Shown: positions 22,766 to 34,412 of the stretch, one piece after another | Layout of the letters: each line of letters starts with the position of its first letter | Position numbering within the stretch: the first letter of the stretch is position 1 | DNA from: Roridomyces roridus | Lineage: Eukaryota; Basidiomycota; Agaricomycetes; Agaricales; Mycenaceae | Assembly: GCA_029378245.1 (NCBI GenBank) | Contig: JARKIF010000053.1 | Span: 247,657 to 311,656 of the forward strand | Direction: 5' to 3' | Length of the DNA stretch: 64,000 nt | Translations under genes and position numbers: made by a program | Notes under the pieces: model-generated | What the model was told of the DNA's origin: nothing | Databases searched by the model: none | Seen by the model: the letters and a program-made list of their open reading frames with translations, nothing else

Positions 22766-24265
22766 AAGAACACGGTTCGTCCGACAAAATGGAGGAGTAG
22801 AAAATCTTACAAAATATGGACTTTGTATTTAGAAAACCCGAGAAGCAAATGGAACTGTGGAGAATTCGAGAGTGAACACAACGTGACCGCGATTCGGCCG
22901 AATAGTGCCGATGATCAGCCGATCACCCCCGGCTTTGAGTCGTCCCGGTCTTTCTTCTCACCATGATTCATGAACCTGCGAGCACTAGCTCGCACATCTG
23001 CTCCTTCAACGGACAATCTACCTCACCACTTCCACCGCACTTTGCCCACATCCCATCGGGGCTCTCCGTCAGCAGCGAGGCTTGAGCACCTTCACAGACA
23101 CACCCACCGGCGCACCTCTCGTCGACCGTCTCCAACCCTTCACCGCCATCTCAACCATCCGCGAACGAACTTTAACGCCTTTCCCCACCTCGCTCCTCAG
23201 CCCAACCGTCCCCAACCTCAGCCAATCGCAAGCCCATGGAGCTTGAGATCACCGTCGGCTCTCCTGGCCCTTGAGCGCGAGGATAGTCCTTCCACCTCAG
23301 CACTTCCGGGCAATTTTCCGAGGATACTTTGGCGGAAGTGAACCGGTAGAAGAGGACATGCCGCAAACATTCAACTCGGACGATCGTCGCTGGAACAAAG
23401 TTATTGAAGCCATTGGAGACGTACGACCTAGACGGCGAGAAGGACGCAGCAGCAAGGAAGTGCGGAGACAAGGTGTGATAGCTCTCCTGCCTCGCGGCGG
23501 CGCCTAATGCGCGTGCCAATCTACCCGACGTCAGACTGTATCTAATGTCTGCCTCGACAAGGCCACAACTCCCTGCTACATGTTGAAATATTTTGTCGCA
23601 GAGGGTATGGCGCTCCGTTTGGAAAAAAATTCATCTCATATATATGTGGCTCATCCCACTCATCTCAAAGGGATCTTGCATTTGTTGAAAGACATCGCAT
23701 ATTCCTGAACGGTTTATCTGCTATTCTCCAACTGAATATCTGTTCAAATCTGCGTCGGACGAAGGCACATCTCATGAAAATTTCGCCTCAAATATTTGTG
23801 AGCAATCTGGACTCATGCCGGCCGGGTCAACGAGGAGCGGGAGCGTCGGTATCCCCACCCAATGAGCGCTCGGCGGTGTAGCAACTGTCGTGTTGGTATG
23901 GTTATCCCCTGTGTGAACTTCAATGCCGAGTGGCCGATGTTTACACGGACAGAATGCATTGAAAATGAATACAGAAGGACCAGGAAGGTATCAAAAGGAT
24001 CATAGCAACAATCAGAGGGGATGCGACGAGACGAGGCCCAAGCAGTCCGCCGGTCCAAAGAAAATCATTCAGAATTTGTACGTGCGGTATGGACCAGGCC
24101 CTAGTGAGAGCTGGGGGTTCGGCTGCGGATTGGCGGAGGGATGCGAAGAAGAGATGTAGCCCGACTGGCTGAATGTTCGCCAGCGGTCAAGTTCGAGTCT
24201 TCGACCAACGACAATGAAGTTATCTGCACAGAGTGAGTAACTGAATTACAGTAGGACCTACGAAC
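22766..24265. other. Region without a convincing gene
   Basis: About 1.5 kb downstream of the kinase. Open frames at 22970-23520 on both strands are His/Arg/Pro-rich and look like shadows of composition. I see no domain, repeat or RNA gene. Confidence 0.45.
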
Positions 24266-24646
24266 ATGCCCGATACTTCTTCAGCCACTTCGTCGATGAA
24301 GACGGAAGGCGATCGAGCCGTTTTTGATGTTCTCGCTTCAGTGCAATACCTCCAAATGGACTTCACATTCGTTTCCCTCGGCCTCGCGGCGCTGGTTGCT
24401 GGCATCCTCAGACCCCGAAACATCTGCTTCATTTTCGCCCTCGCCGCCGGACTCTGGTCACTGCGATCAGCCAATATGGATAACAATACGTCAAAAAAGG
24501 CTCTCACCGATAGCATCAAGGCTACCGAAAGGGCTGGAGTCCAGAAGGGGAGGGTCCATGGAGACTCAGAGGCCTCTGCCACGCGTCGGCGCCTCCAAAG
24601 GCTGGCTGATTCGGAGGTGTCTGCATCGTCGAGCCAAGCACGTTGA
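24266..24646 (+). CDS. Possible small membrane protein, 126 aa
   Basis: Unrecognised. From ATG 24266 the frame encodes two hydrophobic segments, TFVSLGLAALVAGIL (residues about 34-48) and NICFIFALAAGLWSL (about 53-67), then a polar, charged tail. No intron is required. An antisense frame of 200 codons (24220-24822, ATG start) overlaps it fully, so at most one is real. Either could be chance in GC-rich DNA. Confidence 0.3.
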   Translation: MPDTSSATSSMKTEGDRAVFDVLASVQYLQMDFTFVSLGLAALVAGILRPRNICFIFALAAGLWSLRSANMDNNTSKKALTDSIKATERAGVQKGRVHGDSEASATRRRLQRLADSEVSASSSQAR

Positions 24647-24882
24647 CGACTGCATGCAGATAGAACAAACGCACCACCCGCAGAGACTCGGGCTATCAGA
24701 GCGGATGAGGGAGGAGAAATCAGGGCATGCAGGGCTGCAGGCTGTTTGAAATCCAATCTGCGAATCACTGGCAAGATGACAGTGATGACACCCAGTGAAA
24801 TTGAATCAACTGCAAGCAACATTGAAATTCAACCCAAAGCCCCGAAACCAAGAGAAACCCTAAAACAAATATGTGCGTGCTA

Positions 24883-26737
24883 TCATAGACGGGCCTTCTC
24901 AGCACCCAAAATCCTCTCCTGCACCTTCCGCTCCCTTGCAGCAATATTTTGGGGGAACGCGGTTGAATTGAAATCAGCCGCGACCATGGCCAGAAATTGT
25001 TGATGGATCCTGGTCGGCACGCGCACCCACATAACCAGACCATCGGCATTTCTAGCCCACGAACCATCGAGTTGGCGCACCGTTAATCCTTGAAAACAGC
25101 GGGCATTGCCCACAATGGTTCCATATGTGTTGAACCGGGCGTGGCCAAACCCAAAGTGGAAGGAGTCCCCGTCGGACCTGCAAATCATGCTCGTTTCTAG
25201 CTGAGAGCCAGAGCATTTCACGCACCTGCCACTGCCCATGGCATTCCAACAAAAGACACCATCGTCCCAGAATTTGTAGAAGGTTTGTTCTTTGGCGATG
25301 CGGAGCGATATGGGGTTGGCGATCGCATATATGCGTTTGGCGTGTTTGTACTGTCTGGCTTCCTTGACAGACTTCCGCATTGCTGCAGCTACAGCACCAA
25401 TGGAACAGGCTTCTTCTGTGGAAAGAGTTGGGGTGTACGCATGAAGGACATTGTTGCCAGCCGCCAACTGTCCGGGACTGCGCCAGTCGCCGGGTTTGAC
25501 ATCGTCGGGGTTCTTAATCCCGCGAGACTGAACACATTTGATAATCGATGGATGCCACAAATAAGAGGGATAACGCACAGTGATAGTGCTGATTACACGT
25601 GTGATAGGCACATCCAGGCAGCGGTTCATGGTTGTGATGAAATATGCCCCGAGAGCGTCCTGCGGTGTAGTCCGCTTTGCAGAGCCCCCGGAGCCAGCAA
25701 CCCACGAGTCTGCAACGTAGCGCAGCTGTTCGAGTTGCTGTGAACTGAAGGACAGATCCAGAAAAGTTGTTAATCCTTCTGCGGCAATTTTCATCTCCAT
25801 GAGTCGTCCTAGAGGAAGAATCTCTTTGAGATAGTGGAGATGACGTGCAAGGAACACATCGGTTTCGGGATTGTCGTTGATTTCCCCGGGAGGTTGCGGG
25901 ATCTGGTATTTTTCATATGTCGGCCGACCCAGGAGGGGTTCCTTGCCTTGGTAGTATTGGGACCAGGCACCAAGGAAGTGTATGATCAAATCTCCATCCC
26001 CTGGAGTTGGAAGTATGAGTATACATCGGGAGTTGAGTACTTGAGTGTTGAAACCGACCTAAAATGTGACTGTATGAGAACCCAATCACGGACTCATTTG
26101 TCTTGGAGCAATAGGTGACTTTGATCTGCACCAGAGGCTCATCCCAATCAAGCTCACCCGCACGCGAAAGATCGTTGGAAACCGAATCAATGATGCCGGT
26201 CGGGGTGGTAGAGAGGTCGGGATGGAGGTTCAGTGGTTCCTCAGTTGTCTGGAAACGGACTGGAATACCCCGCTTGCCGGCGTCGAGCTGTTGAATGAGA
26301 ATCATTCGACACTGCAGGTATGAAAAACAACGCAAGGTACACACCCACCAATCATCGCCGTTGATCCTCAATCTCGCGATGACATGTGGGTAGTAGTCCA
26401 GCGTGGAACGAAGCGCCGATATCAACTGTTTGTCGTCGAACCTCCCAGGGACGAAGTGCGACACGTCAATCTGGAGATTATCAAGGTTCAGTTTTTCCAG
26501 GCCGAGCTAAACAGTACCGACAGAAACATTCATCATTCGATCGGTTCCAGCGAGAGGGAGCGGAAATAGCTTGGTGCAGTCTGTATTGACCCATACTACA
26601 GGTGGGGAAAGAGTGATGAGAATTTGCGTAGTTGTGCGCAAGTGCGTACCAGTGTCCAGTTCAACTTGCAGTGGTGCCTTAGAGCTGCCGTCTGCCATGA
26701 GTGAGGGGTAGAGTCCGATAGATCCAGTTGGTGGCAT
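24883..26737 (-). CDS. PF02458-type acyltransferase (BAHD-like), copy 1
   Basis: CoA-dependent O- or N-acyltransferase of the chloramphenicol-acetyltransferase-like fold; acceptor unknown. N-terminal exons read SIGLYPSLMADGSSK, then VNTDCTKLFPLPLAGTDR, then LRSTLDYYPHVIARLR. The catalytic HxxxD is HILGD, split by an intron at about 25990-26060 (FSYSHILG before, DGD after). The long last exon contains the structural DFGWG-equivalent FHFGFGHARFN and ends AEKARL. Five or so introns. ATG 26737 (MPPTGS) is used, but a TATA-like ATATAAG lies only about 10 bp upstream of it; the in-frame ATG at 26698 (MADGSS) would sit about 50 bp from that box and may be the true start. Divergent from a second transferase. 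Confidence 0.88.
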
Positions 26738-27647
26738 GTTGGGTGGCTTATATGCTGGTCCTAGGCCTTTCCGAGTGCTTTGGGGTGAGTAGTGCAATCT
26801 GTCCACCCATCCGAGCAGAAATTCTCGGCACCCTAAAGGATAGGCCACACACAAGGACTGAGTCCAGAAGACATTTCAAGATTGATGTGAAATATATTGA
26901 AACACGGAGTCCCAACGAGATCGTGATGAGTGCGCTGAATGTCAATCCAGATTTCACCGCAAGTGTGGGCGGCATCGGCTCCAAGAACATTCAATATGTG
27001 GTTGACTCGGGAAAAACGGGGACAATTCTTGTGCCATAGTCACAGAGCAGCAGGTGCTCGCATAGATGTGGAACGGTGCGACAGCACGGAAATGCTAAAC
27101 CGTCCACCGAGCCTCCGAGGTAATACAGTACCGACGGTCGGATTCGGTAGGGTCTGCAAGGGATCTTTGGTACCCTCATTGGGAAGGACCATTGTGGAAA
27201 GGATCCTTGGCAGTGAAACTGGCGGCGAGCTTGACTGAGCGAAGGAAGTGACAAGACCGAGCAAGCGCTAAGCAGACGCAGAGCCGAAGGTCGAAGCCCC
27301 GGAAATGTTCTGTGAGCGCAATCCGAAGGCCCGGAGTGCCAATATGGTGGATGCTGAAGTGCAGCGCGCTGAAGCGGAGTTGCTGGTCGGTCCCGGGTCG
27401 GGTGCGGAGACTAGTACGGAAAGGGATACTTATCTCCGGGGAACCGAGTTCAATCAAATTAGGCAAGGACCGTCTGTGATGGTCTGAAACAACCACTAGG
27501 TAGTAGGCAGTTCTACAGCCGAAGAGTATATTTGCCCCGATCCGCCGCTGTGGGGTTGCATCCGCGGCCGCTGTCTGATGCCCCTCGGCTCACACCATCA
27601 GCCTATATAAGATACACGGATGAGGAGCCACCTCAGCATTAACAACC
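26738..27647. promoter_or_regulatory. Divergent promoter region between two acyltransferases
   Basis: About 910 bp. Each end carries a TATA-like box in the right orientation: ATATAAG (minus) at about 26747-26753 and TATATAA (plus) at 27605-27611, 37 bp before the ATG of copy 2. Open frames in between show no domain. Confidence 0.6.
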
Positions 27648-29229
27648 ATGCTCTGGTCGTATTTCAACCAAAACCTGCCCACGCCGCCTCCAAGAGGAAT
27701 CCGCATCATTCCGTGTACACCAGTAGATGTCCTGTCTGCTACTTGGATCATCACCACAGGTCTCATTGTGGATGCACGGCTGGATGCACGGAAACTAGAG
27801 GATACACTCGTGATGCTCATTGAGAAAAAATTTCCCAGAGCAGGGGCAAGAGTAGCATTGCGGAACGGGGTGCGTCTATGAACTTCAAGTTCCCTCTTGT
27901 TGACTCGCATTTCAGCTGTACGAGTTCCATGTTCCGGAGAGTTTTGGAACAGATATGCCTGCAGTCCGGTTCACTGTGGAAGACCATGCAGGTGCATACC
28001 ACTCCGATGTTACGCGTCCACGACTCCCCAGGGACTTGTATGCATTTAAACCAGCCTCTTCACCGACCATCTCGACCCTTCCAGACCTCAGCGCATACTT
28101 CCAATGCGCGGGGCCAAGAACAATAACAGAATGGGTCCAATCCAAAAGCCCACTGCTTCATGTGCATCTGTCCACATTTGACGACCTCACATTCATCGGG
28201 GTTACCTCCCCGCATCTGGGCTTCGATGCTATGGGCACAGGCATTCTACTCCAAGCATGGACTGATCTCATGAATGGGATAAATCTCGACGACATTGCGG
28301 GGATGCAGTGGAATGCAGAGCCATTGAAGGAATTCATGCCTCAGCATACACTGACAATGGCCAGACCCAAATTTCCGAAAGGATTTTTTGATCTGGGTAT
28401 ATTCTCCAGGATGTGGTTTGTTGCACGCCTGCTGTGGCGGGAGCTGTGGGACCCCAAGCTAGTTCAGGCCGTTGTTCGTGTCCCCAAAGTGTTTTTGGCG
28501 GATTGGAAGCGGCAGATAACGGAGGAGTTGAAGAAGGAAGGATCCCGTGAATGGGTGAGCAGCTCTGATATTCTTCTTGCTTGGTTCTACAAGGTAGGAA
28601 GGACACACATCCAATGTCAATGCACTTGTTGATCAATCCATTAGCAAACCCTGGAACATTCGGCCAACGACAGAAAGGCAATACACCTTGCCATTGTTTC
28701 GGATCTTCGCACCAAACCCATCTTCCACAACAATGCGGAGTTGGGCGTCGAGCAGTACATCGGTAACATGGTCCTACCCATTCCAGTCCCACCCGTTCCT
28801 GCAAGCACATTCCGCAATGAGCCGTTGGGCACATTGGCGCTCCATCTCCGTCGGGCCATCAATGCGTTTAACACAGACCTGGCGGAGCTTCGGAACACTG
28901 TGCATTGGTATTGTGCAAACCCGGGTGGTTTCCCGGGTCCCTGCCCGGCGGAAGCAGAGTTCAGATGGTCAACCAGCTGGAAGAAGGCAGGATTCGGTTC
29001 ACTGGATTTTTCCGGGGCACAGGTCCAAGTTTCGCACTCTCCCTCGAGCCAGAGCGGGCAGGCGAAGAGGGCCAGTGTCAATTTTGTGTATCCGGTGGTG
29101 AATCAGAGACCCTCCCGGGACGGCGTTGCCATTTTAATGGAGGATGCGGAGTTTATCTGGGTCCTTCAAGTCAGTGGAGCAAAAGAATTACAGAATATGC
29201 GTCGTAGGGGCAATGTTTTGTTTGTTTGA
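27648..29229 (+). CDS. PF02458-type acyltransferase (BAHD-like), copy 2
   Basis: Second acyltransferase of the same superfamily, reading away from copy 1. Starts MLWSYFNQNLPTPPP. The first intron (27869-27915) begins with GTGCGT after RNG. The next exon runs through SPLLHVHLSTFDDLTFIGV to the catalytic HxxxD as HLGFD (about 28219). A second intron (about 28593-28645) follows LAWFYK. The final exon contains GNMVLPIPVPPVP and the DFGWG-position segment SLDFSGA, which departs from the consensus and may change activity or structure. It ends NVLFV. About 490 aa. Only weakly similar in sequence to copy 1, so not a recent duplicate. The stop lies 31 bp from the 3' end of the P450. Confidence 0.87.
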
Positions 29230-29260
29230 AGTACTTATACTATATACAACAATTTGGATG

Positions 29261-31618
29261 TCAAATGTAGGACGTACATAGTCGAGCCGGTACCTGCGCA
29301 ATATGGACTGAACAATCTCCCGCACTGTTATTCAGGGACGAACCCGCTGCAAATTCCAAAGTAAAAGACGGAAAACGGAGCCCTTTGTCTACGACCGCAC
29401 TTGGGCCTGAATCAACTCTGCCGCCTTGGCCGACCTTGGTTTGATCGAGCACTTGAACCGCGTCGGCAAGCTGTGCGAACTCATCAGAACGTCCCCAGGA
29501 CCCATTGTTCAACGCACCTAACCGTGCCCGTAGTCATATCAACATCTATCACCTCGTCGTCGAGATGCCGCGAAATGTCGAACACCACGAGCGACATGAC
29601 TATCGTGATCCATACGCTTGCTTCCGCTAGAACTCGGCCTATCCTTAGTTCAGTGCTGCGAGACTTGGTATTTAGAGAGATGGCGGAGACTTACCAGGAC
29701 AGATTCGCCGTCCGAATCCAAAAATCAATTCGCTTGGGTCCATCTCGGGGTCTTTACCCTCACTGGCAAAGAAGCGTTCGGGATTAAAGAGCATGGGGTT
29801 CTTGTAGGTACGTGGGTCGTGAGTCATTTTCCTGGACGTATTTGAGCGAACGGTCGAAGCCGAAATGGAGTTGGGTACCAGATATTTGCGAGGACCTTGC
29901 CAGGGAATTAGCGCAGCATTTTCGAAACGGAGTGCATAACGCACTATGCTCCCTTTAGGCAAGAACCATCCGTCATAGACGTCGTCTTCCATGACCCGAT
30001 GCGGGAGACCTATGTACTCAGCGATCATCCCTCCAGTCGAGTAATTAATAAGAGATACCTGTTGGAACCACGGTATGCCACCTATGGATTTCTAAAATCA
30101 AGGCGTTGGTGTACGGCAAGTCCTTCTTGTCAGAAAACCCGGGTAATCGGCCGTCGCCGACGACCGTATCGATCTCCCTTTGAGCCTTGGCCATGACCTC
30201 GGGGTTAAGAGCCATCGCTTTGGAGAATGCGTAGATCGATGATACTGTCTAAGTGGTTTGTGAGTGGGTTGAGATAATAAATAGTTGAGGAAAGAATTAC
30301 TGTGTGAGATCCACCTGGATGTCCGACAAGAAACAGTGAGGAGGCCATGAGACGACAGGGCACGTACCAGCATACATAGAAAGAGCGAGCCATTTCGCCT
30401 CGTATTCGTCTTCCTTCTTGCGCTCAAGAAGGTGCTGGAGTAACGACGGCTCCGCCGTCCCCGCGGCCTCATGGATTCAAGTCAGCCTTAAGCCAGGGAA
30501 TGAACACGGCTCATCGCACCATTCGTTCTTTGACCCAATCGAATGGCTCCTGCACCATCCGCTCGAGAGTTCCCTTGTAAACCTTTGCGAGAGCTCGGAA
30601 ACTCGTTCCTGGAGCCCACGAAGGAAGATGGCGCACTGTAGAGATTCATCGACCTGAGATATCAAGCATATAGGGAAAGTATATACACGCAGGGACGGAA
30701 TTGACGACAAAGCCACCAGGCGCGGAGGCTAGAGAAAATTGTGCCATGGCGGTGCTTCCCAGGGAAACAAATGGATCCTCCCCGTCTTCCTTGACGTCGT
30801 ATCCGTAGCATATGCGCAAAATGATTGCCCCAGAAAATCTTCGACATATTGGACGAGTACTCATAGGTGTAATTCAAAGAGCACGCACCGGTCTATGTGA
30901 TGCTGGAGATCCTCCGGCGTCGACACCACTCGCTTCAGGAACCGATGAGCCTCCGCCTCTTCAAAGGTCTGGAAATCCATCATAAGCTGACGATTTCCAA
31001 ACACAGAGTGGGCCATTCGGCGAAAGCGGCGGAAACGATCACCGTAAGGCGTGAGCCCGAGGTTCTGATTCCATCCGACTAGCTCTCCTGCCATTGTCTG
31101 CATCGTCGGTGAGAGTGAGAGATGGTGAGTGAGTGGACGTGAGAGCGAAGAGGTCGTCTCACCACGCGGGGTCTGTCGGAATAAATGGCGCTCCTTTTGT
31201 CCAACTTCAGCCGACAATCAATACCATTTGCGATACTAGAGTGTCGATGCTCACCAGCTCGACGGCAACATTCATCGAATTGAGTATCGTAATTTGCTGG
31301 CCCATGACGTTTATGGAGGTGATGTCGCCTAAGTCGTATCAGTTACCGAGACGAGCTGCGCAGAGGCGGAAGGCGACCGACCGTAAGTATCTCCCCATTC
31401 AGCAAACTTGATCCACGGCCTGGTGAATATATCCTCAGGGAGAATCGACGGACGTGGACGTCAACTCACTTTTCAGACGGCATGTCCAGAAGATTCCCGA
31501 TGAAGGGCAGACGCCTAGGACCGGGTGGAGGGGGTGGAGTCCTCCGTCGTGCCACTAGCCTGTAGCCGAGTGCGATTGCGCACAGTGCAAGGATAAAGTC
31601 GAGCCAGGAGAGGGTCAT
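29261..31618 (-). CDS. Cytochrome P450 monooxygenase
   Basis: Haem-thiolate oxygenase, anchored in the ER by an N-terminal helix (MTLSWLDFILALCAIALGY). A proline-rich hinge (TPPPPPGPRRLP) follows. Exons then give FAEWGDTYG, ITILNSMNVAVEL, DKRSAIYSDRP and GLTPYGDRFRRFRRMAH (helix C region). Mid-gene exons include GAIILRICYGYDV and an I-helix region ending at AG/TVSS (about 30250-30380). ALILEIHRW-type ExxR sequence occurs near 30090. The haem-binding loop is FGFGRRICPG (about 29695). The last exons read AEASVWITIVMSLVVFDI and a C-terminal part ending LCTSYI. More than ten introns, so internal joins are approximate; the extreme C-terminus is the least certain. Confidence 0.9.
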
Positions 31619-32230
31619 GGTGAGGAAATAAAGAGGGGAAGCGCGGGCGGAGTATTAGTGGCCTACAAGAGATTACGCACACCTTTTCGTTGTGCTTAGT
31701 AAAAAGGTTAATTTGAGACACGACGACACCGAGGGGATTCGGGCAAAATTCGGGGCGGTATTTGTGCGGTACTATGAAAGAAGAACGAGTCTAGATGCGT
31801 TCAACTTGCCATGACGGAGTCGATTAGTAGTTCGGATCGCCGGGAGTTGCAAGCTAAGGCCAGCGCGCGTGACTACGTCGGGCTAGATTAGTGGGATGGC
31901 TTACTTCGTCCCCGTGTCGTCCGAGTGACAAGAGCAATTGTCCGAGTGGAGATACGCTGGGCAGTGAGTACAGAATAGAAGAGCACGCCGCATCCACCGC
32001 AAGTACAACCGTGGAACGCGACGGGACATGGTGGTCGGAAGCAAGAAGCGATCGGATCGGATCCGAATGTGATGCGATCGCGCGAGCTGATCTGTGATCC
32101 GTCGGTCTCTTTTCGGGCGTGGCAATTCAAACCACTACAAGACATTCCTCCGCTTCGCTCCGGAAGTTCTTTTGCCTGGAGACGAGTCGCAAATTTGAAC
32201 GAAATCAATTCCAAGGTGTCCAACTACAGT
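31619..32230. other. P450 upstream region
   Basis: 5' flank of the P450. No TATA box in a convincing place and no gene seen. Confidence 0.4.
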
Positions 32231-32800
32231 ACCTGCTTTTAGGGGCCATTGCTTGTGCATGGCAATCCGAGTCCAGTAGCCTTTGAGTGAGTGCTTCAAT
32301 TCTGGGTGCGCATGCTGGGGTATGGAGAGAGGCCGGGAAGACAAATGTCGATACACACATTTGCGGATGATTTGAGGAGGGTGAAAAGAACTGCCAGTGG
32401 GCAGAGAGGTCAACGTATTGCTGCAAGGTTGTCGCCTGGCTAGCGGAAATGGATATCAAGCGGGCGTTGAGCGGGCGTGTGGTCTAAAGCAAGACAAAGC
32501 CGTCAACGGAACTGTCAACGGCTGTCAAACTGAGCTCCGTTGCCGTTCCGCTGCCGTTGACCGTCGGTGAGGGTCGGTGGAGATCGTAACACGTCGGCGG
32601 GCGGGGAAGAGAGATCCATGTTCAGAGCATAAGAGCAAATGACAGGAGGATTCCCAAAAGGAGCAAAAGGATGCCAAAAATTACCGGAAATAGAAATGAA
32701 TCCAACACACGACATTGACGTCATCGAAAAGTTGGACCCCCACTTTGGCGGAAAACGGGCCGATAAGACCGAGCTTAAAAATAAATTTTTAAGACTCGGA
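32231..32800 (+). repeat. Dispersed repeat, copy 1, with terminal hairpin
   Basis: Shares blocks in the same order with 40927-41670: GGGCCATTGCT[T/A]GTGCATGGCA near the start, GGTGGAGATCGTAAC in the middle, and a strongly conserved end (GACGTCATCG, then TTGGACCCC[C/T]ACTTTGGCGG, then CGGGCCGATAAGACCGAGC). Both copies finish in an AT-rich hairpin whose arms include CCGAG and CTCGG (32769-32799 here). Similarity stops right after GACTCGGAACT in both. Class unknown; no coding capacity. Confidence 0.7.
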
Positions 32801-32849
32801 ACTCGATGTAGTAAAAGAACTTGAAAAGAACACAAAACTGTACAAATTA

Positions 32850-33760
32850 TCAACCACAGGGAATTATGTACATAGGACAATGATTCTGAATGAAGCAGTG
32901 GCATAAGCTTACTAAGTGAATTTGGTCAAAAAACAACAGCCGGGGTAATGAGCGGATGAGCGCACCCGTGAAGCAGCGCATACGGGAGCCGTCGATGACT
33001 CGGATGAACGGCGCGCCACTTGGTTCACGACGGGAGTGGTGGTGAGAACAGGGAGAAAATGCGAGTTGTGTATGCGGCGTTGTAGCCAGTGGCGAGAGGA
33101 CTGCATCGAAGACCCCCGAGTCCCGATTGATCGCCATCGTCTCCACCTCGACGCGGGCGGCGGAACAAACTGTTTGGGGCGAGGTTCCCTGGGCAAAGCA
33201 TGTCGAATCATGTTGTGCTTCCTACACCGCAAAGTGCAGATCTAGGAACGTCAGCGAGCATGGACATAATTTGAAAACATACCGGACAGCCGACCGTTTG
33301 GTCTCTACCCGCACGGACGGCGGGTTTTCGAATGCCAGCCGCAGGGGAAGGAGAGACCCAGCGTCACGGTCATATCAGAGGCAGAGGAACGGCGGGTGGG
33401 CAAGCGACGTGTCCGTCCACTGGAGCACAATGAGTCTGGAATTGAATGAATGGATGAACAGAATACCACACACACCGTTGTACCCTTCTTTCTTCGTATC
33501 CCGTCGAGTCTTCCCCACGCTGAGTGTTCGTGTTTGAGACCACGTAGAGACTCAACCAGTTTGTTGGGACCTGGGCGCAAACAACACGTGAGGACGGCGA
33601 AGTTTCTGATGTCATATTGGGAGACCGGGGTCGAAACATCGACTTGGGCGACTGCGCCGATCTCGATCAGGGGGGAGGTCCAGCTCAGTCAGAAAGATGG
33701 GTTGAGTGAAAGAGGCCAGTCCGCCGAGTAAGTCCCAAGAAGCCAGCTTGAGGAGCCTGA
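32850..33760 (-). other. Coding-like fragments, unassigned
   Basis: On the minus strand short stretches look protein-like: IEIGAVAQVDVSTPVSQYD (about 33655), FAQGTSPQTVCSAARVEVET (about 33180) and NRDSGVFDAVLSPLAT (about 33110). They lie in different frames and I cannot join them into one gene or name a family. Could be a decayed gene between the P450 and the monooxygenase. The rest of 33760-34412 holds nothing I can support. Confidence 0.2.
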
Positions 33761-34412
33761 GATTTGAGAAAGCCCTTGAAGAGTGGAGTCCCAGGGGCTA
33801 GACGGCGCAATCGATAAAGTTTGAGCATCCCCAAGGGTCAAGAAAGAATATCAGGTAGCGGGAGGGATGGGTAGGAAGGAAAGTGGGTGTGGGTAAGAGG
33901 CAGTCCAGTGTTTATGAGCATGCATGCCGGGCGACGCGTCATCCTTCGGCCAATACAGTTGCTCCATTGTTGTTCCGCGTCTCGAAAGCTGTGGATGCGT
34001 CGGTGGAGCAAAAGCAGAGGGATCCAAATTAGGAATACTTGCAGCAGGAGGCTCAGAGCGATGTCATAGCTCCCGGCATGCATACGTGGCCTCAAGCCGG
34101 CGCTGTAGTACTACTGGAAAAGGCTGGAATGCTGTTGACCGTGGCATCGATTCGGGCGCGGAGTGGGTCGTACACGGCCTTCATGGGATGAAATGATGAG
34201 AAAACTGTTGAGAAAGAGCTTCTTTGGCGGCAAGATGAGAGAGGAGGACAAAAAGTGAATGCCCAAATGGAGAAGTTCAATCAGTGATGCAGCCATAATC
34301 TTAAAGAACGGATAATCTGAGCCGTTTTCTGAGTTCTCGGGGCCGAAGATGTATATTACATGCATTATAGATAGTACCGCCATTTCTACGCAATGTCGAT
34401 ATAGAGCCTTGA

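Noticed and set aside
24220..24822. 200-codon ATG-started frame on the minus strand
   Set aside because: No domain, Ala/Ser/Arg-rich composition, and a competing plus-strand frame; frames of this size arise by chance in GC-rich DNA. Left as an alternative only.
32769..32799. Helitron 3' end
   Set aside because: There is a terminal hairpin but it is not followed by CTRR, and no TC start is evident at the other end.
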